Below, in pieces: positions 12,376 through 23,938 of a DNA stretch of 64,000 bases. Origin of the DNA: Chinchilla lanigera. Taxonomy: Eukaryota > Chordata > Mammalia > Rodentia > Chinchillidae. The notes beneath the pieces are model-generated. The model was given only the letters and a program-made list of their open reading frames with translations. It ran no database searches and had not been told where the DNA came from. A program made the translations under genes and the position numbers. The DNA lies in the NCBI RefSeq assembly GCF_000276665.1, contig NW_004955473.1, forward strand, positions 4,294,449 through 4,358,448. Reading direction: 5' to 3'. How positions within the stretch are numbered: the stretch's first letter is position 1; each line of letters begins with the position of its first letter.

Positions 12376-12780
12376 AAAGTCGATCTTTAAAAACTAGGAT
12401 TTAAACTAAAATTTTTCTCCAAGCTGCTTTATGCTGAGAACATAAACTGTTACCCCTCACCCCTACCCAACTATGACTCCCAAGAAAGATTTAGCACTTC
12501 AAGCTCTCTGAATCAGTGCTTGGTTAATCTTCATATGGCTGTTCTCTGGCTTTCACTCTACCCCTTCTATAAGATGGAGTCCTTTTGTGCACTGGGGGTG
12601 GGGGTAGAGGGTGGGAGTGGGAGGATGGACTAGCTGTCCACTCAATTTAGCTAAATTGTAAATAAACTCATTTTTCCATTTTTATGGACTTTTTAATACT
12701 CTTGGTTGCAGGTGGCAAATGAACCCAGAAACCCAGGGATCCAGGAACTGGATTCAGGCCCAGGCCGTACCAGTACTATT
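12376..12780. other. Spacer between array blocks with G-rich motif
   Basis: Mixed-composition DNA with no ORF of note. At 12594-12622 the plus strand has G runs of 5, 5, 3, 3 and 3 with loops of one to three bases, a good G-quadruplex motif. Confidence 0.6.
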
Positions 12781-13935
12781 ACAGATACCCAGAGAGACAG
12801 GCAGACAGATAGAGGGAGACTGACAGATGGAGTGAGATACTGACAGAAACAGAGAGAAACAGATAGCAGCAATAACAGGGAGACTGAACAGGTAGATGCA
12901 GAGAGAGGGACTAATGTGGTGAGATACACAGTAGGGGAAAAACAAATAGATCTAAAGCTGAAGAGAGAAATGACAACTGAGAGGAACAGAAAGACAGACT
13001 GACAGAAAGAATCAGTAGACCAAGAGATACCAGGAGACAGCGAGACAAACAGACTAGTACAAAGACAGAAGCACAGAAGAGAATGGCAGATTTGGACAGA
13101 GTGTATAATAGATTAAAAGACAAGAAACAGAAACCAAGATAATCATAGAAAGATAGAGCTACAGAGAAAAAGAAGGCAATAAATGCAGAGGCTGAAAGAG
13201 ACAACAGAGAGACAGAGACTGAGAGATACAGAGGGAAGAACAAAGCAAGAGAAAAAAGTATAGAGGAAGTTATGTAGACAGACAGAAGTAAAGTCTGAGG
13301 TAAAAATATGGCAGACATCCAGTGAAACAGGCAGATAGAGACAGGCTGCTGAAGAAATGGCACATATATTGGGCGCATAGCTAGAGCATAGACAGACAGG
13401 CAACCCAGACCCAGAGAAAGAAAAAGAGACATAGACACAGTGACAGAGCTGAGGCAGAGAAACAGAAAGACATACAGAGGCAGAGAGACTGACAAAAAGA
13501 TAGGAAGACAGACACAGAGCACCACACAGGCCAGCAAAGACAGACCGAGAACCAGACCTGGACAGAAAGAAAGAAAAACAGAAAGAGTTGTCAAAGGTCA
13601 TTAGTCAGAGACAGAGACAGAGAGACACACAGAGGTGGAAGCGGGGAGGGAATGACAGGGGGAAGGGAGAGAGGGAAGAAAGAAAGGAGGGAGGACTGAA
13701 GGTAGGAAGGAAAGAAGGAAGGAAGAAAGGAAGACACACTCAAGGGAGACTGGTAGAGGAAAAGGTCCATAGAGAGAAATCAAAGAGCGAGAGAAAAAAG
13801 TTACACAGACAAAGTGTCAAAGCAGACAAGGACTGACCAGCAAAGAGAAATTGATGGATAAACTAGGAGACTGCCAGAAAAACAGGCATATAACATCGAG
13901 ATAAATTGACAAAAATGCAAGCACAGAGACAATTT
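12781..13935. repeat. Degenerate GACAGA-type purine array, block C
   Basis: A second long block, about 1.15 kb, with the same unit types as block A (GACAGACAG, AGAGACAGAG, GGAAGGAAG-like runs near 13700). The minus strand contains a 227-codon open frame (12911-13594) rich in Leu, Ser, Phe and Cys. I treat it as compositional, since stop codons are rare in TCTGTC-type sequence. Confidence 0.85.
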
Positions 13936-15182
13936 GCAAAATAAATAGGAAGGTGCTCTCTCATTGGTCAGTCCCACCCACTCCACCATGCTCTTCCTTG
14001 TTGAGGCCTAGATGAGTGAAAATGAAGAGGAATTGTTGCACGTGCATGTATTATGGCAGAGATTTAGGGGAAGATGGTAGCTGGCAAAAAAAATTCAAAT
14101 TATGCTGTGAAGGTAACTGAGTCTGAATGTCTCTACCTTTTGGAAATGTCCCAGGATCTATATGCTATTAAATAGGAGAACATTTGTCCAATAGGAGAGC
14201 ATTTGTCCTCTGTGAGCCTTTGTCCCTTGTCAATACTGTGGGATTTGGGTGGTTGTTATTGGTTTTTAAGAAAACACATGAAATATTTTAGAAGTCCATC
14301 CATTGTTTGTAGATTTCCCATCATGCTTCTTTCCTCCCCAGAGGAAAATGCTTTGTTTCTTTGATAAAGCAAATTTATCACTTCTCTCTTGGACAGTTTT
14401 CTACTGAGTGTCTTGCTTTCATAGTTTAGAATTCATATAGCTCTCAGGCAAGTTTTCTCTAAGATGTTTCTATTTAATATTCAGCTGAAGTGCCAGGGAG
14501 TTTAACATTATTTTCATTTTTTTAAATGAAAAATCTAGGGAAAACTTCTCTTCTTCCTGTAGGCATTTTACCTTAAATATCTTCAAGGGACTTCTGGCTT
14601 TCTCAAAATGATGACTGGCATCTGATATTGCTGCCCCCGTCTGTGTAAAGAAAGTACAAATAAATAAAATGTTGGACTGCACAGATGGCCTTTTGTTGCT
14701 CCAGACTCTCAGGTGACCTTAAGCAGTCCAGCTTCTAACCAGAAGTAGAAAGCAGTGGGAAGCAAGTTAAGTGCTGGGGAGCAGGCTCAGCCTTCCTCCT
14801 AGAACCTTGGGGCATTTGTTACTTGTCTTCAAATAAAGAAATGAAAGTGTGTCTAAGAATGAGACTCCAAAGAATGAGAATGAGTCTGGGTTGTTTGTGC
14901 TTTGCTACGGCGTAGTGCAGAGAGCAGCAGTGGCCTGTTTCCTGGCAGGTTACCCAACCTGCGTTGTGGAGGTTGCTTCACCCTCTGCAAAAGTAAGCAG
15001 GAAAGGCAGTCCTCCAGGGCACCATGCACCCAACATTCCCAGGAGAAAATTCTGCATTGCCTAGGATATAAGATCCAGTTTATAATGCTGCCTGCTGGAA
15101 CTGTGTCCTCACTTGCCAAGTGAAAAAGAAAACTTTGTTTCCCTTCAGTCTTTATGCAATTACTGGAGTTTTAGAATAAAAA
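13936..15182. other. Unique sequence, short duplications only
   Basis: No gene is supported. A 20-bp unit ending in CATTTGTCC is repeated in tandem at about 14166-14205. Overlapping short frames on both strands at 14849-15123 share a GC-richer patch but have no family motif, splice-site support or start context that I can defend. Confidence 0.4.
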
Positions 15183-15399
15183 GGATTACATGTCTACAGT
15201 CTCAGCAAGCACACTGGAGGCTGAACAGGAAGATAGCAAGTTTGAATGCAGCCTGGGAAATTTAGCAACTTAGCAAGACCCTGTCTCAAAACACAAAATA
15301 AGAAAGGGCTGTGGATGTAGAACACTGTGGAGGCTCTGTTCAATGGCCAGTACTGGTACTGGATTCAATGCTCAGTACTGAAGAAAATTTAAAAAAAAA
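15183..15399 (+). mobile_element. B1-ID composite SINE, old
   Basis: A diverged B1 half (GGAGGCTGAACAGGAAGATAG, then CAGCCTGGGAAATTTAG, then AAGACCCTGTCTC) is followed by an ID-like half (GGGCTGTGGATGTAGAAC ... GGTACTGGATTCAATG) and an A tail. Same order on its own strand as a dimeric B1-dID-type SINE. Confidence 0.75.
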
Positions 15400-15499
15400 A
15401 AGGGGTTATATGATCATCCAGTCAAATCATCCTACCAAATAAGAGAAGAAACTAAGAAAGAGGAACAGCTAGTAGTAAGTTGTGTAAACTAGTAAGTAG

Positions 15500-15720
15500 G
15501 GAGTTTAGTATGGAACACAGGCTGTGATTCAAAGTAGTTAAAAACCAACCTCGATTCTGTCTAACCAGTGTTACATTAGGCACAAACCTGACCTCTCTGT
15601 GTTTCCTGAGAGGTAATAAATACAACTCATAGGTGATTGCGAAGAAAGAAATGAGACAATATAAGTAAAGTAATATGCTACCACACTTTCTGGCACATAC
15701 TAGATGTTTGATATATTAGG
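15500..15720 (+). mobile_element. MIR, diverged
   Basis: A weak MIR profile: CCTGACCTCTCTGTGTTTCC, then GTAATAAATACAA, then TCTGGCACATACTAGATG near the end. Confidence 0.5.
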
Positions 15721-17353
15721 GCATCAGGTCCAAAAGAACTTGATAGAATGATGGCCGTTGGATTCATGGTCCAGTTCTCTTTGAAAACCAAGATGAACTG
15801 ATTATGGAGCAATGTACTTATATGTACTCTGCCTTTGTAGTAACAACCTCCGGTGCCCTTTCTGTTAGTATTCTCAATTTTCACAAGTTTGGGAGAAACA
15901 AGAGCCTAATGAGCATTTTCCCATAACCACATCACTCCACATTTGCTTCTAATCTTTGTTATTGTCTGCAGGCCTTCTTAAATAGTGGCTGCAGCCTGAG
16001 CTAGAATCTGAATTGCCCACAGGCCTCCACATGTTTAATAAATACATCTGTCCACAGACACTGAAGCCTGCAAGTAAAATCAGACCCACTCTTCCAAATT
16101 GGGTACTTGGTAGATATAAGTAATGCTCCAAGGCTGGTACATAGTGCTGCAAATTTTTATTATTGCAAGACACATAGATGGGGAACTATTTGTCTGCTGC
16201 TCGAGCCCAATTGCAGTATACAAAGAGCTTGCTCAGCAAAGAAACTCTTTGAAAAGCCTTGCTTTGGGGGCACACAGCCCACATCTTAGAGCTGCTTTGT
16301 ACCTTAAAAACAGGTCATCTGTACACAGTATCCAGAGTCACCCGGGGGGGGTGAAACTCCAAAGTCTATTCATGGAGATAGTGATCGATACTCTGCTGAA
16401 ACCAGAAGGCACTTGGGCTCCTTTTATCTGCATGGACTATTACAAAGTTGAACTAGGGAATTACAGTCTGAAAATAAGTTGAAACTCTTGGTACTGAAAG
16501 GGTCTTAGGCTGAGTAATTGATCCCAATTTCTTTTGTAGTTCAGCCTTTTTCATTTGAAAGGCCATTTCCTACATAAATAAGTTTAGGGAATTTAGAGTT
16601 TCTACTAAAGCTAATTTATGTCTTATAGAAAAAAATAGGAACTCGATAGACTTGTCTCCTATCATCTAGGAGAAAACAATCTATGACCTCACATCATTTA
16701 TAAGGACTTCATTTAGCGTACTTATTTAAGCTTTGATCCGTCCTATTTTCCTTAACTTTATATCCTTGCCTCCTTGTGCAGGGAAAATGTCTCAAATCAC
16801 CCTTCTACTCAAATTTAAATTTTTGATTTTGATGATATGAGCTGCCATTCTAAAATGACTGGTATTGACTCCATGTGTTGGTCTCCTTCATAATGCAGAA
16901 AATATTTAAGAGTGAGAGATAACCTAGATAACCCTTCTTTTACATTTTCACGGTCACCAGCTCTTGTCATATGCAGCCTCTTAACCAGCCTCCTGGCCTC
17001 CAGATGTCAACTTACCTCTGACTTGCACATGGCTATTCTGTTGTGATAGGGACAGAAGAAGATCCTCATTGGATCCCTGGAAGTGGCTCTCAATGGCTGC
17101 TCCACACAGGCACAACCACCCAGCTTGGCTTAAAGCAAGAGGTACTAGACCAAATGTAATCATCCTTCTCAACCTCTCTTGATTAGAACCTGGTCTTACT
17201 TCCACAATCCTCATCAGCTACTGGAAATGGGATTGCTTTCTGCTTAGAGATAAGCTTGATCATTTGATCTTTCTCTTGTAGTAGGCAGTTTTCACGTAGG
17301 AAAATCCTGGAGGAAAATAAAGATCCATATTAAATTGGAGATGATAGATATTT
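15721..17353. other. Unique sequence without a recognised gene
   Basis: Contains a run of eight G after CCC at 16341-16350 and short frames only. A 119-codon plus-strand frame (16123-16482) has no recognisable domain. Confidence 0.4.
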
Positions 17354-17370
17354 AAAAAGCAGAGGTAATT

Positions 17371-17483
17371 TACTCTTTCAAGTTCTTACACTAGGGAGGC
17401 AATACGATGTTTTTGTGTTGTTTTGTTTTTGTCTTTGTTGTTGTTATTTTGTTATTTTTTTTCTCTTTAAAATAAAAAAAATC
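17371..17483 (+). mobile_element. Short L1 insertion with inverted 5' part
   Basis: A 17-bp duplication, AAAAAGCAGAGGTAATT, is identical at 17354-17370 and 17484-17500. Inside, 17371-about 17410 is L1 3'-region sequence in reverse orientation (compare 54506-54552), and the rest is the forward 3' end (GTTTTTGTGTTGTTTTG ... CTTTAAAATAAAA). This is the twin-priming structure. Confidence 0.85.
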
Positions 17484-18014
17484 AAAAAGCAGAGGTAATT
17501 ATGGCAGGAAGAAATCTGGCTTATGCTAGATACCAAGAAATGTTTTGCAACTGCTGTATCCTAAAGCAACTGCTGTATCCTAAAGCAAGGAGAAATGTAA
17601 AAGAAGGCCAAAAGCAGGGTCCTAGTACAAGGTAAGACGATACTGTGAGTTTATGAGGATTCCTGTGTTGGCAGTGAAGCAGTTTATGTGATACTAGTGT
17701 ACACATTAGTATACTAGAAAATGAAGCTATAGCAGGTAACAAAGGTAGCTCAAGTTCATGACTTTGTCATTGATCCTGGAGTGTCCTGTTGGATGTGGAA
17801 AGTGATGAGTACAGTGTCTTCTGATAAGTCTGTTGCCTTTTATCAATAGAAAGCTGAAGAGGAATGTCTAAGCTGGGAAATGCACTGGCCTTTCACCAGT
17901 TGTTTGAATGATCCAAGCAGCAAGTCTTCTTCACACCATAGATGCCTTCTGGGAAGTGAGAACTTGTGGTCTGTTTGATACAAAGACTATATAATTCATT
18001 GCAGGCTGTGGAAA
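17484..18014. other. Unique sequence with a 19-bp tandem pair
   Basis: GCAACTGCTGTATCCTAAA occurs twice head to tail at 17547-17565 and 17566-17584. Nothing else is recognised. Confidence 0.6.
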
Positions 18015-18030
18015 ACAAATGACAGGTTCT

Positions 18031-18124
18031 GGGCTGGGGATTTAGCTCAGCAGCACAGTGCCTGCCTGGCAAGCACAAGGTCGTGAGTTTGAGTCCCAGT
18101 ACCAGAAGAAGAACAAAAAAAACG
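18031..18124 (+). mobile_element. Young ID SINE
   Basis: ID body GGGCTGGGGATTTAGCTC to AGTACCAG with an AAG/AAAC tail. A 16-bp duplication ACAAATGACAGGTTCT is identical at 18015-18030 and 18125-18140. Confidence 0.97.
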
Positions 18125-18140
18125 ACAAATGACAGGTTCT

Positions 18141-18834
18141 GACCAAGGTCTTAAAGTTGTTACTGCCCATGAAATCTTTCCTGGCAGTATTTATCACGTT
18201 ATCACCATCTTTTGCCTCTCCTTTAAATTCTTAGGTAAGAGCCAGTTGAACTCAGGACTTTCTCAAATTTTAATTATTTATACTAATGGAGAAGAGAGGT
18301 GACGCGAAGCTCCATGGAAAAGATGACTGCCTTTGCAGCAGATCTTAGAATAATTAGGAAATTTGCTGTGTTGCTTTACAGCCTTCATCAAATACACTCT
18401 TAGACTAGGAGCTTCCCTATATGAAAACTTTTGTCTTCTTCCTCTGGGTCTTCATAAATAGCTACTGCACAGTTTTGCATATAGTGAGCAAACAATAGGC
18501 AGTATCACATAAACTATTTGGTCTCCTTTCTTTCCCATCTCTTGGCAGTTTAGATTCTAGACTGTGAAAAACAGAGCAGCATCTTTTGCTGTCTTCTTCC
18601 TCCAATACTTCTTAAAGCACATTCTTCTGGTCCTAAAATCAAGCCTAGAGAACAGCCTAGCAGCCTCCAAATATATCCCCATCTGTGATAAAGAAATCAA
18701 GCTTTCTGTTAGAATGTAATTTTTTTCAAGACAAAGATAAAGTTGGATATTATAGTCTCTCATTGTAATAGCCATTACCACTTGTGCTGTATGAAAAGAG
18801 AAGGGTACTTACTTAGTATAATAGATGTATGAAG
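18141..18834. other. Unique sequence
   Basis: No gene or repeat recognised. Short minus-strand frames carry no family motif. Confidence 0.4.
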
Positions 18835-18980
18835 AAAGTATTCCGTGTTTAAATCCTGACACTGCTGTGTCTTAGCTTTGATCAACTGAATTGCTCTTTG
18901 AGATTCTGTGTCATCAACTGTAAAATGGAAGTAATATTTTCACACTAACCTTATAAGGTTGTCGCAAGGACTATATATAT
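18835..18980 (+). mobile_element. MIR, interrupted by an ID element
   Basis: MIR-like order: TTTAAATCCTGACACTGCTG, GATCAACTGAATTGCTC, TCATCAACTGTAAAATGGAAG, AATATTTTCACAC. An ID inserted at its right end, and a remnant of the MIR tail may continue after 19100. Confidence 0.7.
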
Positions 18981-19083
18981 TTGTTTTGTTTTTTTGTTTT
19001 TTTTTTCTGGTACCGGGAACCGAACTCACGACCTTGCGCTTGCCAGGCAGCCACTTTGCCGCTGAGCTAAATCCCCAGCCCCA
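18981..19083 (-). mobile_element. Young ID SINE
   Basis: Reverse-strand ID (CTGGTACCGGGAACCGAACTC ... GAGCTAAATCCCCAGCCCC) with a T-rich tail. A 16-bp duplication CAAGGACTATATATAT is identical at 18965-18980 and 19084-19099. It lies in a MIR. Confidence 0.95.
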
Positions 19084-19129
19084 CAAGGACTATATATATA
19101 TGTGGTAATACATTTCAATCATGTAGCCC

Positions 19130-20751
19130 ACTAATGGACACAAAGTTGAAATTAGGGCTGTACAAATTATTGCCATATCTATGTTCCCCAAAGGTCAAAA
19201 GAATCATCCTGTGAGCCAGCCATTGAAATGATATCCTTTTGAAATTTACATTCTCTAAATTTTTTGCATTATGTATATTTTTGACAAACTGATGAATATT
19301 GTAATTCCTGGCCATTATAAATGCCACATATGCTATTTTCTCACTTTGTTGCATGAGCTTAATTAATAGATTGAATATTGTTAGGATTCCAAAGTACATG
19401 AAGCTTTCCCATATCCAGATGGTACCCTGTCTTTCTTTTTAAACCCTGTCATATGTATGATTTCAAAAGTAAATGAGTATATGTGTGTCTGTACATACCC
19501 TGAGCCACATAACATCAGCCTTACAAAGAGTTTGAAGTGTTATCTTTGGACCATCAACTACAATATTTAATATTATACGGTTGAAAACAGATGAAGTAGA
19601 TTCCAAGCAGGTAACATAGATTCACTGAGTCTCATATTAGACAGGGACTCACAGACTTATCTAATTCAAATCCTCTTCTACCACAATCTCAACAAAAATT
19701 TACTTATGACACATTTCTGAGAGATACTCACCTAGCTTGTATTTAAATACTCCAAGTGCCTTGAGAGCACTGATTTACACTTGTGTTCCCCATCCCATTC
19801 TACAGCCCATGTGCAATTCTTTTGGGGATTCCATGAAACAGTATATCAATGGGGAACTTAGTGCTGGACACTTAGGAAACCCTCACTAAATGTAACCAAT
19901 TGTGTTTATCACTGAATGGCTGGGCTCCCATGATTATTAGAATTTTTTTCTTTTGTTGACCGTAAACTGCCTCCTGGGTCTAGCTTTGCAGTATAAAACA
20001 TGTCAGAACAAGTCTAATATTTTTCCACATGAGGATCCTTGAAATAATTGAATACAGCTCCCCTCGTCCCAAGTTTTCTCTTTTCTAAGCTAAATATTCT
20101 GGCTACTTCAGAATGTTCTTTATAAGAAATGGTTTCCAAAAACTTCACCCCAGTCATTTCCCTCTAGTGGTGTCCAATGTTATTCTTATTATCTGCTCAT
20201 CACAACAAAATACAGTGACCAGAGCAGAAGACCAGACAGTGTGGTTGCAACTTCTCAGGCTCTGGAGTCGAATACACTCTGAGTTATACTTTTTTTACTG
20301 GAAGCCGTTTCATGTTGTTCGTTCATACTAAAGTTGCAAACTGAACCACTTAGATCTTTGTAACAGGAGCTACTTTGAATTCATATTTCCTTCATTTATT
20401 CTTTTAGGGTCACCCCCCCCCTCCTTTGCCTATATTATTTTCCCTTTCTCTTAGTTCAGGGCCAATTATTCCAGCCACTTTGCCCTATACAAATGAAGAT
20501 ACATATATTAGTAAACCCATACAGTAGCAACATTCGCTGGCTTCTAGCTCTGGAAGTTTATTCATCCAAGGGCTGGTTTTTACCATCATCTTAGCACCAT
20601 TCTGACCATCAGGGAAGCCATAATCAACTTTCTTGCATCTATATAGTCTAAATCTGTCTTCTTACCAAAGAGCCTCTACCCTCTGCTCATTTCTGTCCTA
20701 TCTTCAAGAGAGCATGTTCCCGTCTAATTTGTCAAGACAAAGTAAATTAGT
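19130..20751. other. Unique sequence without a recognised gene
   Basis: No ORF with family features. A run of about ten C lies near 20413. Nothing else recognised. Confidence 0.4.
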
Positions 20752-20870
20752 GTCTAGCAATGTAGTATATTAGAAAGACATGGGCTTTAATGGCAGACAG
20801 ATTTGGGTTTAATTCCTGACAATGCTACTTACTAGCTATGTAGCAATAAGCTATTTAAAACCTATTTAGG
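20752..20870 (+). mobile_element. MIR, interrupted by an ID element
   Basis: MIR order: AGTATATTAGAAAGACATGGG, CAGACAGATTTGGGTTTAA, CTGACAATGCTACTTACTAG, then the ID. A short MIR tail may continue after 20998. Confidence 0.75.
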
Positions 20871-20984
20871 GGGGCTGGGGATTTAGCTCAGCGGCAAAAG
20901 CGCCTGCCTGGCAAGCGCAAGGTAATGAGTTCGGTTCCCGGTACCAGAGAAAAACCAAAAAAAAAAAAAAAAAACAAACAAAAT
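20871..20984 (+). mobile_element. Young ID SINE
   Basis: ID body with GCGGCAAAAGCGCCTGCC in the A-box region, GGTACC end, and a long A tail. A 14-bp duplication AAAACCTATTTAGG is identical at 20857-20870 and 20985-20998. Confidence 0.97.
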
Positions 20985-21009
20985 AAAACCTATTTAGGCC
21001 CTACTTTTC

Positions 21010-22639
21010 TATGGCTTTAAGATTTCAACTGGAAAGTTCATATACAGCCTAAAAGATACTTACAAGGTGGAAGAATTATTTTTGAAACTCAGTTCTATCA
21101 TCAAGTAAGTATGCTCTCCAGCTTTGTCTTATATACTGTTATGATAAACAAATTTACTATACCTTCATCCAAAAACCATAGGTTAAAATACTAAACAATG
21201 CACAGACAAGTAGTGAGTCCTATAGTGACTATTAAAGGCCTCCTGCCTAATTATTGTCCATCCATTCATTACCAGTCCTTGAGCACATTTCTCAAGCAGT
21301 GAAGAATCCAGGTAACTAGGTTATCATCTGATCTACATCTCTGTATCTTTTTAAATAAGGCAATTATGAAAGCTTTGCTGTAAAGCTGTCGTTCTAGTAT
21401 CTTGTTCAAAGAAATAAAATTAAGAAAATTATCTTTACATAACCAGACATGTTCTTATACTGGCTTCACTGGTCAGCACCTACTTTCCTTAGTGCGTGTA
21501 CATCATGTTCTGTAAACCATGACAGCCAAGGAGTTCAGCAAGCTGTTGTTTTTAAAATCTGAGTTTTCCTTCTGTTTGAAAAAGAAAAGGGAAAAAATAA
21601 CATAAAAAAGATTGTACATGTGGTCATAGAAATGGTGGCTTTTAAAATTCAAAATCAAGACTGCAGCCTACCCTAGACAAAGGAAAATTCTATTTGAAGG
21701 CTTTTTGAAAACATTTGATTTGGCATACGTTTCCAGGGATGGTTAGAACTACCCAGAGTTAACAGCATATTTTTCTTATTCAGAAGCAGAGCTGGTCTGA
21801 CTCTCTTGAGTTTCTCATCTTTAAATATTACATGGTTCCTTGTCTCTTCCCCCTTTAATTAGTGTATCCATCTGTTTCTCTGATACTAAGGGGAGCCTCA
21901 TTGGTTGGTAATTACAGCAGTGTCCCTGGGCTCCTATTTTCAAAATGTTCTCTGTATTCATGACCTTCCAGGCTCAGGTAATGGTTGATCTTTTCCTATG
22001 ATTCTCTTGCTTATCATTGTTGGCACCTGGTATTTCCTCCTGTTTCATTCAAGCAAGAGATATACTGTACTTCCCTGTAGCTTCTTACACTACTCCTTAG
22101 TGTATCTGACCCTCTGTTTAGATGTCCCTGACCTCTTATTAGAAAATGATTATATCCAGGGCCTTGAGGGCAAAATGCTAATCGAAACTTCTGATCCATC
22201 AGGAAGTATAGGAGGGAAGGCAAATATGCCTAGCATATCAGACCTTTAATAAATGCTCTTTAGAGGGAGAAAAAAAGAGATGCTCAGAGTGTAGGGTGAC
22301 TAGAGATAAGGATGAGGAGTTTGCTGGATTGAGCCACTTTTGCCAGCAGTTTGCTAAATGCCCTTGAGCAGATTCCTGTGGTTTCTTCTACATATGCAGA
22401 AGGGCTTATGTATTCCCCAAAGGGCAGTCTCTTTCAACCAACCATGAAGATCTGCAGGACCTAACCTTAACTTTCTTATTTAAACCTATCTCTCACTCTG
22501 TCACCATGACTATGATCATAGTGGTTTTTTTAAATCAAAATTTGAATGAAAGAAATAATTTTTTTAGTTTTTAGTCTGTCCATATGAAGAGACTTAACAA
22601 AGGTATAAAGGTGAGGTATCATTCATTTGATCACTTTTA
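21010..22639. other. Unique sequence without a recognised gene
   Basis: The pair of overlapping frames around 21998-22249 shows no conserved domain. No repeat recognised. Confidence 0.4.
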
Positions 22640-22865
22640 TTATAGCTCCCATTTTATAGCTGCTTACTATGGGCCAGCACTTTGCTCAGTACTCAATGGG
22701 ATTATGTCACAGGTTCCTCATTGTAACCCCATTTTACAGAGAAGGAAGTAAGCCCCAAGAGTTTAATTAACTTACCCAAAGCCATACAGTGAGTAAGTGG
22801 TAAGCCTAGGACTCAAATCTAGATCTCTGATTTCAGAACCCAAGCTCTTAACCATTATTATGCCT
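22640..22865 (-). mobile_element. MIR
   Basis: Antisense MIR is easy to follow: TACTATGGGCCAGCACTTTG, CCCCATTTTACAGAGAAGGA, AACTTACCCAAAGCCATACA, GTAAGCCTAGGACTCAAAT, CTCTTAACCATTATTATGCC. Confidence 0.9.
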
Positions 22866-23019
22866 AACTTCAACGCTATTTTATTCTTAATTGAACAGAA
22901 TGCTGCAAAAGGCAGACAACCTTCTGCTCAGTCAGGCTAAACTGCTGCTCTCCCACACGCTCTCCCACTTTTCTTTATTCACATCAGTATCCTTCCAGAT
23001 GTACAGTCCTATATATGAT

Positions 23020-23335
23020 TGCCCTTTGGTCTAGCTCATGCTGTTCTCTGTGAGCATCCTTTCTTACCCTTTAATCTAGACTCATCCTCTTCCTCCATTC
23101 TGCCAGTTGAATTCACCCATTCCAAAAATACTTAATTTCATTTCTTCCATGAATACTCCTCTTCCCATGCTACTATCACATTTATTGTTGTGATTCCAGT
23201 ATTCACCACTTAATTATTTGCTATTCAGTGCATATGAGTCTCACTGAGATCAGGAACCATATTTTATATTTTGTATATCCCCATAACACTTCCGAAGGGC
23301 AGTTATATAGGTATGCAATAAATACTCGCTTGACT
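23020..23335 (+). mobile_element. L2 3' end
   Basis: L2-like order ending in AGATCAGGAACCATATTTTA, TATCCCCATAACACTTC, then GTATGCAATAAATACTCGC. Confidence 0.65.
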
Positions 23336-23544
23336 CTGTATATAATGATCAATTGAATTCACTGTACAATATGTGTTTTCTGAGTCTCCTCAGCTACCCA
23401 CTTATTTAATTATGAAAAATTAAACCTAGGTCAGAAGTCTTCAAATGAGTGTAAAATTATTTTGCAAATTTAGACCCAGAACTAAAATCTGTGATATTTA
23501 ACTTGTACTCCTGCCAACATCTAACAAGTATAACAGGACAGTTA

Positions 23545-23745
23545 GAAAAGTATGTTGGTGAATTAGCTGCACCAGTCAAGACCTAGGTTCTACTTTCACC
23601 TCTGCCACTTACTCTGAGATTGGGGACCCATTATTTACTTTTCTGAGCCCTAGTTTTCTTATCTGTAAATGGAGATAATAATAGACCTTGTTTGAATTTT
23701 AATGAGTTGTTAAGAAAATGTAAATGAGAAAATACCTGTATTGGC
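23545..23745 (+). mobile_element. MIR
   Basis: MIR order: CAAGACCTAGGTTCTACTTT, CTCTGCCACTTACTCTG, TTTTCTTATCTGTAAATGG, AATAATAGACC. It is followed directly by a 26-bp tandem triplication. Confidence 0.8.
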
Positions 23746-23748
23746 ATG

Positions 23749-23826
23749 TGTTAGAGGTGAAAGGTACATTAGAATGTTAGAGGTGAAAGGTACCTTAGAA
23801 TGTTAGAGGTGAAAGGTACCTTAGAG
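23749..23826. repeat. 26-bp unit repeated three times
   Basis: A unit starting TGTTAGAGGTGAAAGGTACC and ending TTAGAA occurs three times in tandem (starts at 23749, 23775 and 23801), with one base change between copies 1 and 2. A similar single sequence (TGTTAGAAGTGAAAGATAC) stands at 24871, so the unit may come from an old interspersed repeat shared by both places. Confidence 0.95.
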
Positions 23827-23938
23827 ATGAGTCCTCCTCTCATAGGTAAGCAAAAATATCTGTCCAAAATGGGCTAGTATAATTACTACTATATTTTCTA
23901 AACATTTTTAATTATCTAGAAAGGGAAACCACTGTTAC

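Noticed and set aside
14849..15123. Possible exon with open frames on both strands
   Set aside because: Slightly GC-richer, but no recognisable protein, no convincing splice sites, and frames end by chance.
18031..18124. tRNA-like sequence with A and B boxes (also at the other ID loci)
   Set aside because: These are ID SINEs with target duplications and A tails, not tRNA genes.
23749..23826. Short tandem repeats as a possible CRISPR-like array
   Set aside because: Units are contiguous without spacers and the genome is mammalian.
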